Positions 1 to 8,099 of a DNA stretch of 41,741 nucleotides are shown piece after piece. Every line of letters starts with the position of its first letter. Within the stretch, counting starts at the first letter, position 1. Source of the stretch: Bathymodiolus japonicus methanotrophic gill symbiont (GTDB lineage: Bacteria > Pseudomonadota > Gammaproteobacteria > Methylococcales > Methylomonadaceae); NCBI RefSeq assembly GCF_019721995.1, contig NZ_BLYC01000029.1, positions 1 through 41,741 of the forward strand, given 5' to 3'. A program made the position numbers and the translations under genes. The notes under the pieces were generated by a model. The model did no database searches, was not told the origin of the DNA, and worked only from the letters and a program-made list of their open reading frames with translations.

Positions 1-707
1 CACATCTTTTCATTACTTGTGTACACCCCTGCTACCTTAATAATACTAGGGTTAGTAAGGGCATCTTGATTTCTTGAACTAGGCCAGCCAGGAATAAATT
101 CGAGAGAACTTTCATTTATGATTACATTGTAAACATATTGAATACGTCCAGTATTTGCATCAGCCCAACATGGGGGGTGATCTAACCCATTACCTTCTTT
201 AATAAGTTTAGCCCTTAAATTTTTATTTTGGCCTCTGAAGTTGTTGTTGTTTCGTAATAATTCTTTCACTTTCTCTAATAGCTCTTTTTCTCCCTCTTCA
301 CCTCCAAGTAATTCGTTTATATCGATCAACTCGGTTAACTTTTTAGTAATATCTTCCGGTGAATATTTTAGTTTTTCCTCTAGTTCTTTCAGTGAGTTTA
401 AACGATCACTTAGTATTTTATTATCTGCTAAAGTCGTTTTAAGTTTTTCCTCAGCTTTCCGTCCTCTCGTTAACTCCTTAAATATTTCTTTAGGGTCAAA
501 GTCTTTATCTCCTGTAAATACTTCAGCTGCAGTATCTAAACTAGCTTGAAGAAGTTTAACCTCTTCTTCCAGTTCTTTTTTTTCAGAATGTGCTTTATCA
601 ACTGTAAAGACTGAAAAAATCAATAGAATAAAAAAAAGTGAGAATGCAAGTTCAGCTAGAGATGTTTCAATTATCGAGTTATTGGGCTCATCGATGAGGT
701 CACTCAT
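1..707 (-). CDS. MotB/ExbD/ZorB-like membrane protein (3' end beyond window)
   Basis: The reading frame opens with ATG at 707 and stays open to the left edge, giving at least 235 residues with no stop, so the C-terminus is not seen. A single hydrophobic segment lies near residues 13-35 (ETSLAELAFSLFFILLIF), followed by a Lys/Glu-rich coiled coil of about 100 residues. This is the layout of MotB, ExbD and ZorB, which anchor in the inner membrane and form an ion channel with a MotA-type partner. The start overlaps the stop of the MotA-like gene as TAATG, so the two are translationally coupled. The pairing supports a stator-like channel. A peptidoglycan-binding OmpA domain, expected in MotB and ZorB, would lie outside the window and cannot be checked. 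Confidence 0.7.
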   Translation of the reverse strand, partial: MSDLIDEPNNSIIETSLAELAFSLFFILLIFSVFTVDKAHSEKKELEEEVKLLQASLDTAAEVFTGDKDFDPKEIFKELTRGRKAEEKLKTTLADNKILSDRLNSLKELEEKLKYSPEDITKKLTELIDINELLGGEEGEKELLEKVKELLRNNNNFRGQNKNLRAKLIKEGNGLDHPPCWADANTGRIQYVYNVIINESSLEFIPGWPSSRNQDALTNPSIIKVAGVYTSNEKM

Positions 708-2104
708 TAAGAGTCATCTCTAATTTTTTGAATTTGGATAGTTAATTCCCCATAAACCTGCGTAATGTCCTTTGCAAGTTGCTTACTAGCTTCCTCTGTA
801 GACTTTGCAGAACCTTCCATGGAAAAACCAGCATTTTGGCTTTGAGTAATCGTTTGATTCAATACTTCATTTAACCTTGTCATAACTTTCACTAAGTCAA
901 CCGCAGTTTCATTCATAGAACCTAGGCCTGTCATATTTTGTTGTGAACTAGCTATAGTTTGAGAAAGTTCTTTCGAAAGCGATGAAAAACCAGAGATGTT
1001 TTTTTTCATTTTTTCATTACTATCGCCAAGTAATTTACTTGATTCTTGAAGTGGCATACATGCCCTAGATAAGAGGCTAGATATTTCACTTATTCGTTGC
1101 CTTAAACCTTCGAGTTCTACAGATAAATTCTGTTCAGAATCAACCTGAAGAACCTTAATAGTATCAAAACTAGCCACTATTTCTTTACTTGTAGATCCTA
1201 GCGACTTTTCATAGGCTATCATTTGGCGATCAACAGCTTCAATTAACGCTACTTCTACTTTATCAACATGCACCTGGATTTGTGATCCAGAATTTTCAAG
1301 TTGTTTTGAAAGTTTCGCATTGGTTTTGGTCATTGTTTTACTCAACTCTCCGTAGCTTTCATTGTGGCTTTTTAAGGTTTCTAAAATTTCATTAAATGAT
1401 TGTTTAATTGGATCTGAAACCATGTCAGGTGATACCTTAATTCCATCAATTCTCTCCGCTAACGATTTGATTGACTTTGATATGGTTTCCTCACCATTAC
1501 ACATTGATTTCCTGTAATTTTCTGACATTTCTTCATTAACATTCTCGTAAGTTTCAAGAACCTTTATTAATGTAGCTTCGGTATGTGTATGCACTTTAGT
1601 AAGTGATGAAATACTCATTGATGTGAGTGTTTCAAGTTGCTCTGAAAAGGTTGCTAACGATTTTTCTATACTGTCTTCTAAGCGCCTTCGTTGTCCAGTC
1701 GCTTTAAATGAAAATGATGTGGTAATTAAACGAGCTACTAGCCCTATCACTGTAGTAACCAAAGCTGCACCAAAACTTCCTACAATAGTATTTATATCAA
1801 CATTATCATTTATGGATAAATAAAAGAGTGCAGAACCTAATGAAACAAGAGTGAAAACAAACCCCATATAATAATAGCTGTCACCAATTATAGATTGCGA
1901 CAACTGAGTATCCTTATTTGCTACACCAATATAGAGCAGCATTACTGTTACAGGAGCTATTACAGCAAGTAATGTCGAGTTAAATAGTACTCCTACGCTT
2001 ATTAGTGTACTGCCGATAAATAGCGCAATAATGAAATGAGTCGTAATTGATGCATATTTATGTTGAACAGCCGTACGTCCGCTAACTAAACCTTCATTTT
2101 TCAT
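707..2104 (-). CDS. MotA/TolQ/ExbB-like (ZorA-like) channel protein with long coiled-coil tail
   Basis: I chose the start at 2104 (MKNEGLVSG) because a GAGGT Shine-Dalgarno sits just upstream, overlapping the stop of the preceding gene. An in-frame ATG at 2146 would add 14 residues and lacks this. The protein of 465 aa has about four membrane segments in the first 150 residues. The last carries GSFGAALVTTVIGLVARL, which matches the pore helix pattern of MotA, TolQ and ExbB. The remaining 300 residues are almost wholly coiled coil, as in ZorA, whose cytoplasmic tail is long and helical. With the MotB-like gene downstream it probably forms an ion-driven inner-membrane complex. Family membership is seen by pattern; a defence role is inferred from context. 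Confidence 0.7.
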   Translation of the reverse strand: MKNEGLVSGRTAVQHKYASITTHFIIALFIGSTLISVGVLFNSTLLAVIAPVTVMLLYIGVANKDTQLSQSIIGDSYYYMGFVFTLVSLGSALFYLSINDNVDINTIVGSFGAALVTTVIGLVARLITTSFSFKATGQRRRLEDSIEKSLATFSEQLETLTSMSISSLTKVHTHTEATLIKVLETYENVNEEMSENYRKSMCNGEETISKSIKSLAERIDGIKVSPDMVSDPIKQSFNEILETLKSHNESYGELSKTMTKTNAKLSKQLENSGSQIQVHVDKVEVALIEAVDRQMIAYEKSLGSTSKEIVASFDTIKVLQVDSEQNLSVELEGLRQRISEISSLLSRACMPLQESSKLLGDSNEKMKKNISGFSSLSKELSQTIASSQQNMTGLGSMNETAVDLVKVMTRLNEVLNQTITQSQNAGFSMEGSAKSTEEASKQLAKDITQVYGELTIQIQKIRDDS

Positions 2105-2111
2105 GTTTACC

Positions 2112-2909
2112 TCAGTTAACAGTTTTAACGGATGAAACGAATCCATTATTTACTAATATATGTTGGTTCCAAAATTCGATATGCCCTCGATTTTGAAGTG
2201 AAATATTTTTTTCTCTAATGAGATAAAAAATCTGAACATCAACCCCTTCAAGTAATGGTTGCATTGCCAGCGCATAAGATGTTTTTGAGAACTTTGTATA
2301 ATCCATACTGCCTAGATAATGCGAGTATTGTTGTGTATGGTGGAGCATATCTGAAACAATTATTAAACGTTTGTTAATTGCTGGGCTATCTAAAAAGGTA
2401 TTCACTGAAACAAACTTTATCATCTCAAGAATTGGGGATTGAATAGCTGTATGAGCCACCGTCAATTCATCGACAGCAGTTGTAAAGCGGTTATAAAACT
2501 GATTTTCCCAGTTCTTTTTTATTCTCCTCTTATTAGATGTTAGTTCACTTTTATTACTTCCATCTCCAGGATTACAAACACTAAATTTTTGGCTCCTCTG
2601 ACCAATGGTTTCATCAAGAACATAAAGTGAGAAACGTTCATCAGTAATAGCCGAAGATAACATGAGTTCTATTTGTTTTTTAATCCTTAATGCTTGTGTC
2701 TCATTAAAATTATCAGTTGCATCAATAATAACAACTGTCTCCCTGGGTACCTTTTTATCTATTCTGCATGCAGTTTCAGAGTCGCGTTTTACCGTAGGCT
2801 TAACATAAAAATAAAATACAGAAATTCCGACTACTAATAATAAAATAACAGACCCTAGTAAAATAATTCCTTTTCGGTCTGCTTCTTGCTGTCTCTTTCT
2901 ACGACTCAT
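2112..2909 (-). CDS. Membrane-anchored vWA-like protein of the channel operon
   Basis: This 265-aa protein has one N-terminal membrane helix (residues about 15-36) after a basic RRKRQQE start, so most of it is probably periplasmic or surface-facing. The soluble part begins with ETVVIIDATDNFNE, resembling the first strand and metal-site loop of a von Willebrand A domain, although the usual DxSxS is altered. A later LIIVSDMLHH looks like the fourth strand with its conserved Asp. The gene overlaps the upstream gene by ATGA, and its stop overlaps the ribosome-binding site of the MotA-like gene, so it belongs to the same operon. The function is unknown; a structural or sensing partner of the channel is plausible. 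Confidence 0.6.
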   Translation of the reverse strand: MSRRKRQQEADRKGIILLGSVILLLVVGISVFYFYVKPTVKRDSETACRIDKKVPRETVVIIDATDNFNETQALRIKKQIELMLSSAITDERFSLYVLDETIGQRSQKFSVCNPGDGSNKSELTSNKRRIKKNWENQFYNRFTTAVDELTVAHTAIQSPILEMIKFVSVNTFLDSPAINKRLIIVSDMLHHTQQYSHYLGSMDYTKFSKTSYALAMQPLLEGVDVQIFYLIREKNISLQNRGHIEFWNQHILVNNGFVSSVKTVN

Positions 2910-4288
2910 ACACTTGCCTTTTTATTTACGATGTCTTGGTATTGCTCTCTAATTACAAGTAATTTTTGCCTGATTCCACTCAAATCTTCGGCAAGTCTCT
3001 CTCTATCTTTATGTAGTTCATCACGCTTACATTTATAATCAAACTCTAACTCTTTATAATCCAAACTTGCATCAATCGGTTGTTTGAAAATTATAGGTTT
3101 ATCTGAACTTCTATTAGCCACATTTACATCTCTATAAAGTGTAATGATGTATTTTAGAGCCTTTTCTAAGTGCTTATGATATGACTTCAAAATTGTTTTT
3201 TGCTGTTCAAAACCACTAGCAAAATCGTTTACTTGCTTGCTTTTTAATTGGACTGATTTAAAACAACTAGCGAGATTTTCTACAAAATATTCATGCGCCT
3301 CTTGTATAGTGTCATCAGCACTACTCTTATCATCAGATAAATAACCATATTGCTTATCTCGCTTTCTTGCCAAAGAACCGTATCCAGGATAGACATCATC
3401 AGCCTTATAGCCTTTATATACAGCACCTAAGTAAAAAAGAATACCTAAAAGAAATAACAACCATGATTTCACATCCGAGATAGATAGTATTCCTTCTCTA
3501 AATGTTTCCACTGCCTGTAAAGCTGCGTTGTCAGGGTCAAGTATCATAGCTGTTCGATAATGCGAAACTAATAGATTAAGTATAACGGATATTATCATTC
3601 CAGAAGAAACTCCAATCCAGCCGACTACTACTTTCCAGTGTTGGTAATGGTTCTTATATCGTAATGCAAATGCTCCAACAGCCCCACCAAAAAAAACATT
3701 AAAAAGAGATATTATTAGTGCGGTACTAACACCGCCAATAAGTCCCGCATCACTACCTTCTGCAAAAAAAACTCCGTTTAAAATCGATTCTATGATGATT
3801 GCTATGATAAAAAAAGCATACGTTGAATATTGGCTATCGGGATAGTGATGCATTCGCCTAAGTTCATTTTTTTTCTTAAAAGAATGTAAATCATCACTTA
3901 CCGACTGATACCTTTCCTTTTCTGCGCTAATACCCTCCAGCTTAGTACTTAATTTAGAAGATAAATGTTTGTCAAATTCATTAGATAGCTCATAAGCTGC
4001 ATTTATTTCCTCTTTAGCGCTTAACATTAAAATAGCATCACGAAGGTGTCCCACAGATTCTTCTGCTCTATTTTGTGCTTGAAGCATGTCGTTTTCTAGT
4101 TTTGAACATAAATTCAATTCATTTGAATCCGGTTCACGGGCTGTTGAATCTGGAATATTTTGACGAGCGGCTTGTTTAGCAATGGCTTCTACATCTAGTT
4201 CGAGTGCTAATTCATCATTATTATTTATAGGTAATTCAACTGGCTTATAGATTGATAAAACCGTTTTATTTGCATTATTTTTGAACAC
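2906..4288 (-). CDS. Coiled-coil multi-pass membrane protein, first gene of the channel operon
   Basis: The 460-aa product has an N-terminal soluble region rich in Glu and Gln (residues 1-150, predicted helical), then four to five hydrophobic segments between about 155 and 295. A charged, probably coiled-coil C-terminal domain follows, ending KLLVIREQYQDIVNKKASV. I recognise no family. It overlaps the vWA-like gene by ATGA. The symmetric coil-membrane-coil design suggests a scaffold. It is separated by 140 bp from the helicase gene upstream on the same strand, so it could be the first gene of its own transcript or part of a longer one. Confidence 0.55.
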   Translation of the reverse strand: MFKNNANKTVLSIYKPVELPINNNDELALELDVEAIAKQAARQNIPDSTAREPDSNELNLCSKLENDMLQAQNRAEESVGHLRDAILMLSAKEEINAAYELSNEFDKHLSSKLSTKLEGISAEKERYQSVSDDLHSFKKKNELRRMHHYPDSQYSTYAFFIIAIIIESILNGVFFAEGSDAGLIGGVSTALIISLFNVFFGGAVGAFALRYKNHYQHWKVVVGWIGVSSGMIISVILNLLVSHYRTAMILDPDNAALQAVETFREGILSISDVKSWLLFLLGILFYLGAVYKGYKADDVYPGYGSLARKRDKQYGYLSDDKSSADDTIQEAHEYFVENLASCFKSVQLKSKQVNDFASGFEQQKTILKSYHKHLEKALKYIITLYRDVNVANRSSDKPIIFKQPIDASLDYKELEFDYKCKRDELHKDRERLAEDLSGIRQKLLVIREQYQDIVNKKASV

Positions 4289-4410
4289 TAATAAAGTCTC
4301 AATTTATTAAAATTTAGAGTAAATATTACACAGCATAAAATATTTCTTGAAGATAAACCCTCATTACTTAATTGTGTAAACCCTAGTATACCTATGTAGC
4401 AGACTATGTA

Positions 4411-4437
4411 AGTAGCTAATTAATTGAATTAGCTACT
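4411..4437. terminator. Palindrome at the 3' end of the helicase gene
   Basis: Two perfect 11-bp arms (AGTAGCTAATT and its complement) are separated by 5 bp and overlap the stop codon at 4429-4431. This could be a weak or bidirectional transcription terminator between the helicase gene and the membrane operon. No clear T-tract follows on the minus strand, so it may only attenuate or protect mRNA. Confidence 0.35.
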
Positions 4438-7400
4438 CTCAGTATACCTACACCCATTTTTTGAGTAGTTACTACACCCATAAAAATCACCGTTTTTCCC
4501 TTTTTTCAAATTCATAAACCCACCACATCGAACACATATCCGAGGGGAAAAATCACATAAGTGACATGAGTGATCACCTGTCGTTTTATTTGTCTGAATA
4601 ATACCTACGAAACACTCAGGACAAGAATTAACAGGCTTAGTATAAGTACACCCTGATTTAAAATTAGAGCAACCGTAAAAGAGGCCATAGTTTCCTTGCC
4701 TGATACTGACCAACCCACTGGAACAATTAGGGCAATGCTCAGGAAGAATTTTATTAGACGTTACATGTAAAACCTCTTCTTCATATTCATCACTTAGAAT
4801 TTCTTTGCTAAAAGGGGAGACGTTTGATTGGTCACCTAAAATGAAAATAGTCTTTTTTGCCCTGGTTAGCGCAACATAAAATAGCCGTCTCTCTTCTGCT
4901 TGCTCAAACTCTTCGCCATCAGATAACACTAAATCAATAACGGGGTCATCTTCTATATTTGATGGAAATCCATATTTACCACCTTCTAATCCTAATATAA
5001 CAACAAAATCAGCTTCAAGGCCTTTTGATCCATGTACTGTCATTTGTCTTAGCGTTAGGTTGGTATGCTTATCTTGTAGTGTTTTAAAGTTTTCTAATAA
5101 CTTAAATCTATACCTGGCTAGAATTAATACACTAGCATCGTCTTGTTTCTCTGTAATTCGCCGTAAAATATTATCGACAGTGTTATGAATATCATTTACA
5201 TCCCAAAACAGTAAAACAGGCTTTTCTACAGCCTTTGTTAGTGTCTTAATTTCCTTTTTTATTTGATATGGATTTGTTTCTACAAACTTCTGAGATACGT
5301 TAGATATTTTATCGCTATATCGAAAAGAGTAATCCAGCTTTACGACCTCTGAAAATCCAAAGAACTCAGAAAAGTCTCTAAAAATTGATATATCACTACC
5401 TGAAAATCTATTGATAGATTGCCAGTCATCACCTACTGCAGTTAAAACACAGTCCTCTTTTTGCTTTAACAATGACTGTATTAGTTCTGCTCTTGCCACT
5501 GAAATATCTTGAAACTCATCAGCTAAAATAAACTTATAAGGCGACTTGTACTTACCTGACTTTACATAGTTTGTTGCAAGCTCAATCATGTCATTAAAAT
5601 CTATAACGCCCTTTTCTTTTTTAATCTGTTCGTATCGTTCTAGTGTTGGTTCAGCAATATCTATAAATAATTGTGACCGCTCATCATGCAAAGCCCTTTC
5701 GCGTAAAGTAGCAAAGCTATGCTTGTTAGACCTCACATGATTAATAAAGGTTGCCATAATCTTAGCAAATGTTGAAACTCGCCCTGAATCCTTTAACTGC
5801 TTAAGTGCCTCTTCATAAGGCATTGGGTTAAGCGCTATATCATTTTCTTTTAATATTCTCTCTAGACTTTCAAGTAAGTGACCTTCACTTCTCATCCAGC
5901 TAAATGTTTCGATTAACGTCGTATCATTTTCTTGGTGTAAATTACGTTTCCACTTAATTCCTTCATTATATTTTTCTCTATCAATGAATGGAGCGGTATT
6001 TCCTTTCTTATCTATTCCAAAATGCTCTAAATATATTTCATACTCTGGCAAGTAAAAATCAGGGTGATATTGGCCATACTGCTCAGTCGCGGTATCAAAC
6101 TCATAAGCACGCTCGTACTCATAGTCGATTCCATTTATAAATAAGAAATTTGCTATTTCAAGTTCTTCAAAACTTTTTACTCTTTCCGCATTCTTCAGCG
6201 TAATTAAAGTTTCTCTTATGGGCAGTAGATTACTATCATAAATATAATTATTGTATTCGACTTCATTCTCAAAATCGAAGTCACTTTTATACGTTGAAAC
6301 ATGATAAACAAAGAATTTAAGTAACTTTGCATACAACTCAACATCTGTTACTTGTTCTTCAATAATGCCCCAAATCAACTTTTCTAGTGCTAAGGAGCTT
6401 TGTTCCCAAGGTGCTAATGATGGCTTTTTATTCGTTGATTTAGCAATGATTTCTAAGCCTAAAGAATGAAATGTTTTAGCCTTAATATCCTCTAGTTGTA
6501 ATTTCTCATATACTCGCTCTTTTATCTCAGTGGCGGCTGATTTGTTAAAGGCAACTAATAATATTTCATCCTCAAAAGCTAAGCCTTTTTTGACTAAATA
6601 CCCTGCTCTGGCAACCATGACACTTGTTTTTCCTGACCCCGCACCAGCAATAACTAAATTAGCCGTTTCATTAATAATTGAAGCCTCAACCTGACGTTCT
6701 GTTAGAGGGTTCTTTTCAACCTCGGAAAAAAAAGAATGGTACTTATTTTTCTCATCTTGCATAAAAAGATGATTGTGCTTACCTCTAACAAGCTCTCCTT
6801 TACTTTCAAGCAAGACTACAAAATCAAAAACATTACTACAAACTTGATCTTCTGGTGGTCTGTCGAGATAAGTAAATGAATGACCAAAACTAGAAATGTC
6901 TATGAGTACCTTATCTAGCGTTATTTTTTTGAAATACTGATCTTTTTTAGGGTAGTTATGAAAAGCTTCACAAGCCTCTAAGAGTTTTTCATAGTAATAA
7001 ATTTCAAATAAGGATCGTGATAATAGCTCATGAAATTTCCGTGAATGCTTTTTCGGAATCCCTGTGAAGTTTAGATTTTCACCCGTATTGAGAGTTATTT
7101 GTAACCTACTCCAAATGATCCCTTCGGATAAAGAAACATCATCTATTGCACTCAATCCAATTAAATTATTTTCCCCATTTTTTGTATGGCTGGATAATTT
7201 TGTTTTATCGAGATTGATCTCTTTATGTTTAGTGACATTAAATAATTTCGAAAAATACCCTGGAAACAATGATTTCTCATACCGTCCAATAAACTTAACT
7301 TTTGCTAAAGATTTAAAATTTGGGGTTTCCGGTAATTTTTCATATTCTTTAAGTAAGATCCGTTTGTCTTCTTTAGAGATGATTTGCTTACTTATATTGG

Positions 7401-7626
7401 GTATTCCATCACCCTGCTTAGTCACCGTAAAATTATCTTTATTTAACCAAGTTCCTATTACTACGGTTATAAGTAATACGTGTGGCATTGCTGCAATTAA
7501 ACAGATAGGGTTTAAGCAAAAACCAAAAAACAAAAACTGATTTAATACCATAACAACAACAAAAGTACCCGTATACATTGAAGCCACTTCTTTTGTTTTT
7601 TCTGATAGTTTTTTAAACCACTCCAT
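4429..7626 (-). CDS. UvrD/helicase IV (HelD)-like helicase with inserted PD-(D/E)xK-like domain and zinc ribbons
   Basis: The 1065-aa protein is an SF1A 3'-5' DNA helicase related to helicase IV but much longer than the roughly 684 aa of the E. coli enzyme. Two hydrophobic segments near residues 15-60 suggest membrane attachment. Walker A is AGAGSGKTS near 326, followed by FNKSAATEI and KTFHSLG. Walker B is LADEFQDIS near 700, motif III VGDDWQSINRFSG near 733, and motif VI RLFYVALTRAKK near 915. Between motifs lies an insertion (about 480-575) with FEELEIANFL, YHPDFYL, YLEHFG and a later Lys, the pattern of an embedded PD-(D/E)xK nuclease. The last 100 residues hold repeated CxxC pairs (CPNC, CPEC, CHLC, CVRC) with YGCSN, as in topoisomerase IA zinc ribbons. 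It starts 6 bp after the small secreted-protein gene. Confidence 0.85.
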   Translation of the reverse strand: MEWFKKLSEKTKEVASMYTGTFVVVMVLNQFLFFGFCLNPICLIAAMPHVLLITVVIGTWLNKDNFTVTKQGDGIPNISKQIISKEDKRILLKEYEKLPETPNFKSLAKVKFIGRYEKSLFPGYFSKLFNVTKHKEINLDKTKLSSHTKNGENNLIGLSAIDDVSLSEGIIWSRLQITLNTGENLNFTGIPKKHSRKFHELLSRSLFEIYYYEKLLEACEAFHNYPKKDQYFKKITLDKVLIDISSFGHSFTYLDRPPEDQVCSNVFDFVVLLESKGELVRGKHNHLFMQDEKNKYHSFFSEVEKNPLTERQVEASIINETANLVIAGAGSGKTSVMVARAGYLVKKGLAFEDEILLVAFNKSAATEIKERVYEKLQLEDIKAKTFHSLGLEIIAKSTNKKPSLAPWEQSSLALEKLIWGIIEEQVTDVELYAKLLKFFVYHVSTYKSDFDFENEVEYNNYIYDSNLLPIRETLITLKNAERVKSFEELEIANFLFINGIDYEYERAYEFDTATEQYGQYHPDFYLPEYEIYLEHFGIDKKGNTAPFIDREKYNEGIKWKRNLHQENDTTLIETFSWMRSEGHLLESLERILKENDIALNPMPYEEALKQLKDSGRVSTFAKIMATFINHVRSNKHSFATLRERALHDERSQLFIDIAEPTLERYEQIKKEKGVIDFNDMIELATNYVKSGKYKSPYKFILADEFQDISVARAELIQSLLKQKEDCVLTAVGDDWQSINRFSGSDISIFRDFSEFFGFSEVVKLDYSFRYSDKISNVSQKFVETNPYQIKKEIKTLTKAVEKPVLLFWDVNDIHNTVDNILRRITEKQDDASVLILARYRFKLLENFKTLQDKHTNLTLRQMTVHGSKGLEADFVVILGLEGGKYGFPSNIEDDPVIDLVLSDGEEFEQAEERRLFYVALTRAKKTIFILGDQSNVSPFSKEILSDEYEEEVLHVTSNKILPEHCPNCSSGLVSIRQGNYGLFYGCSNFKSGCTYTKPVNSCPECFVGIIQTNKTTGDHSCHLCDFSPRICVRCGGFMNLKKGKNGDFYGCSNYSKNGCRYTESS

Positions 7627-7632
7627 TACAAA

Positions 7633-7938
7633 CTACAATTCGCAATTTGGTTTGTATTCATTACCAAGATAAGTACATTTACCGTTGTATTTAGCATTAC
7701 ATCTAGCCCATGCAGCCTTATATTGATTTGCACAATCTGAATTTCTTTTACCTTCTATATTTAGATCGCAAGTAGGCTTATATTTTTTACCTAAAAACTT
7801 ACATTTTCCATAATAATCAGCATTGCATTCAGACCATGCATCTTTATACTGTTGTTCACAACTTTTCCCAAAATAAGATGTGTCTGCATTTGCATTGCTA
7901 GCTATTCCTATCAGAATAACCATAATTAATTTGTTCAT
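7633..7938 (-). CDS. Small secreted Cys-rich protein with two tandem repeats
   Basis: The 101-aa product begins with a typical signal peptide (MNKLIMVILIGIASNANA, cleavage likely before DTSYFG). The mature part has two similar units of about 30 residues, each following QYKxAWxxCNAxYxGKCxxLGxxYKPxC and each contributing several cysteines that could pair as disulfides in the periplasm. No family was recognised. It lies directly upstream of the helicase gene on the same strand, 6 bp away, and may share its promoter. Its link to that gene's function is unclear. Confidence 0.65.
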   Translation of the reverse strand: MNKLIMVILIGIASNANADTSYFGKSCEQQYKDAWSECNADYYGKCKFLGKKYKPTCDLNIEGKRNSDCANQYKAAWARCNAKYNGKCTYLGNEYKPNCEL

Positions 7939-8099
7939 TACTTATTGCCTTTTATATCTAGATAGCTGACTCAGTATTTTAACTTAATTTGTACCAATAA
8001 ACCTTAGAAATGGTACTAATACCAATCCCAGAATATTCATGCTGTAATTAGATTATAATTAATCTCCCCCTTACTATTTAGATAAAGAGAGCCAAGAAA

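Noticed and set aside
241-549. Plus-strand frame rich in Ser and Phe
   Set aside because: It is antisense to the MotB-like gene, and its composition is the complement of a Lys/Glu coiled coil.
7064-7540. Plus-strand 158-codon frame
   Set aside because: Antisense to the well-supported helicase gene, with no independent evidence.
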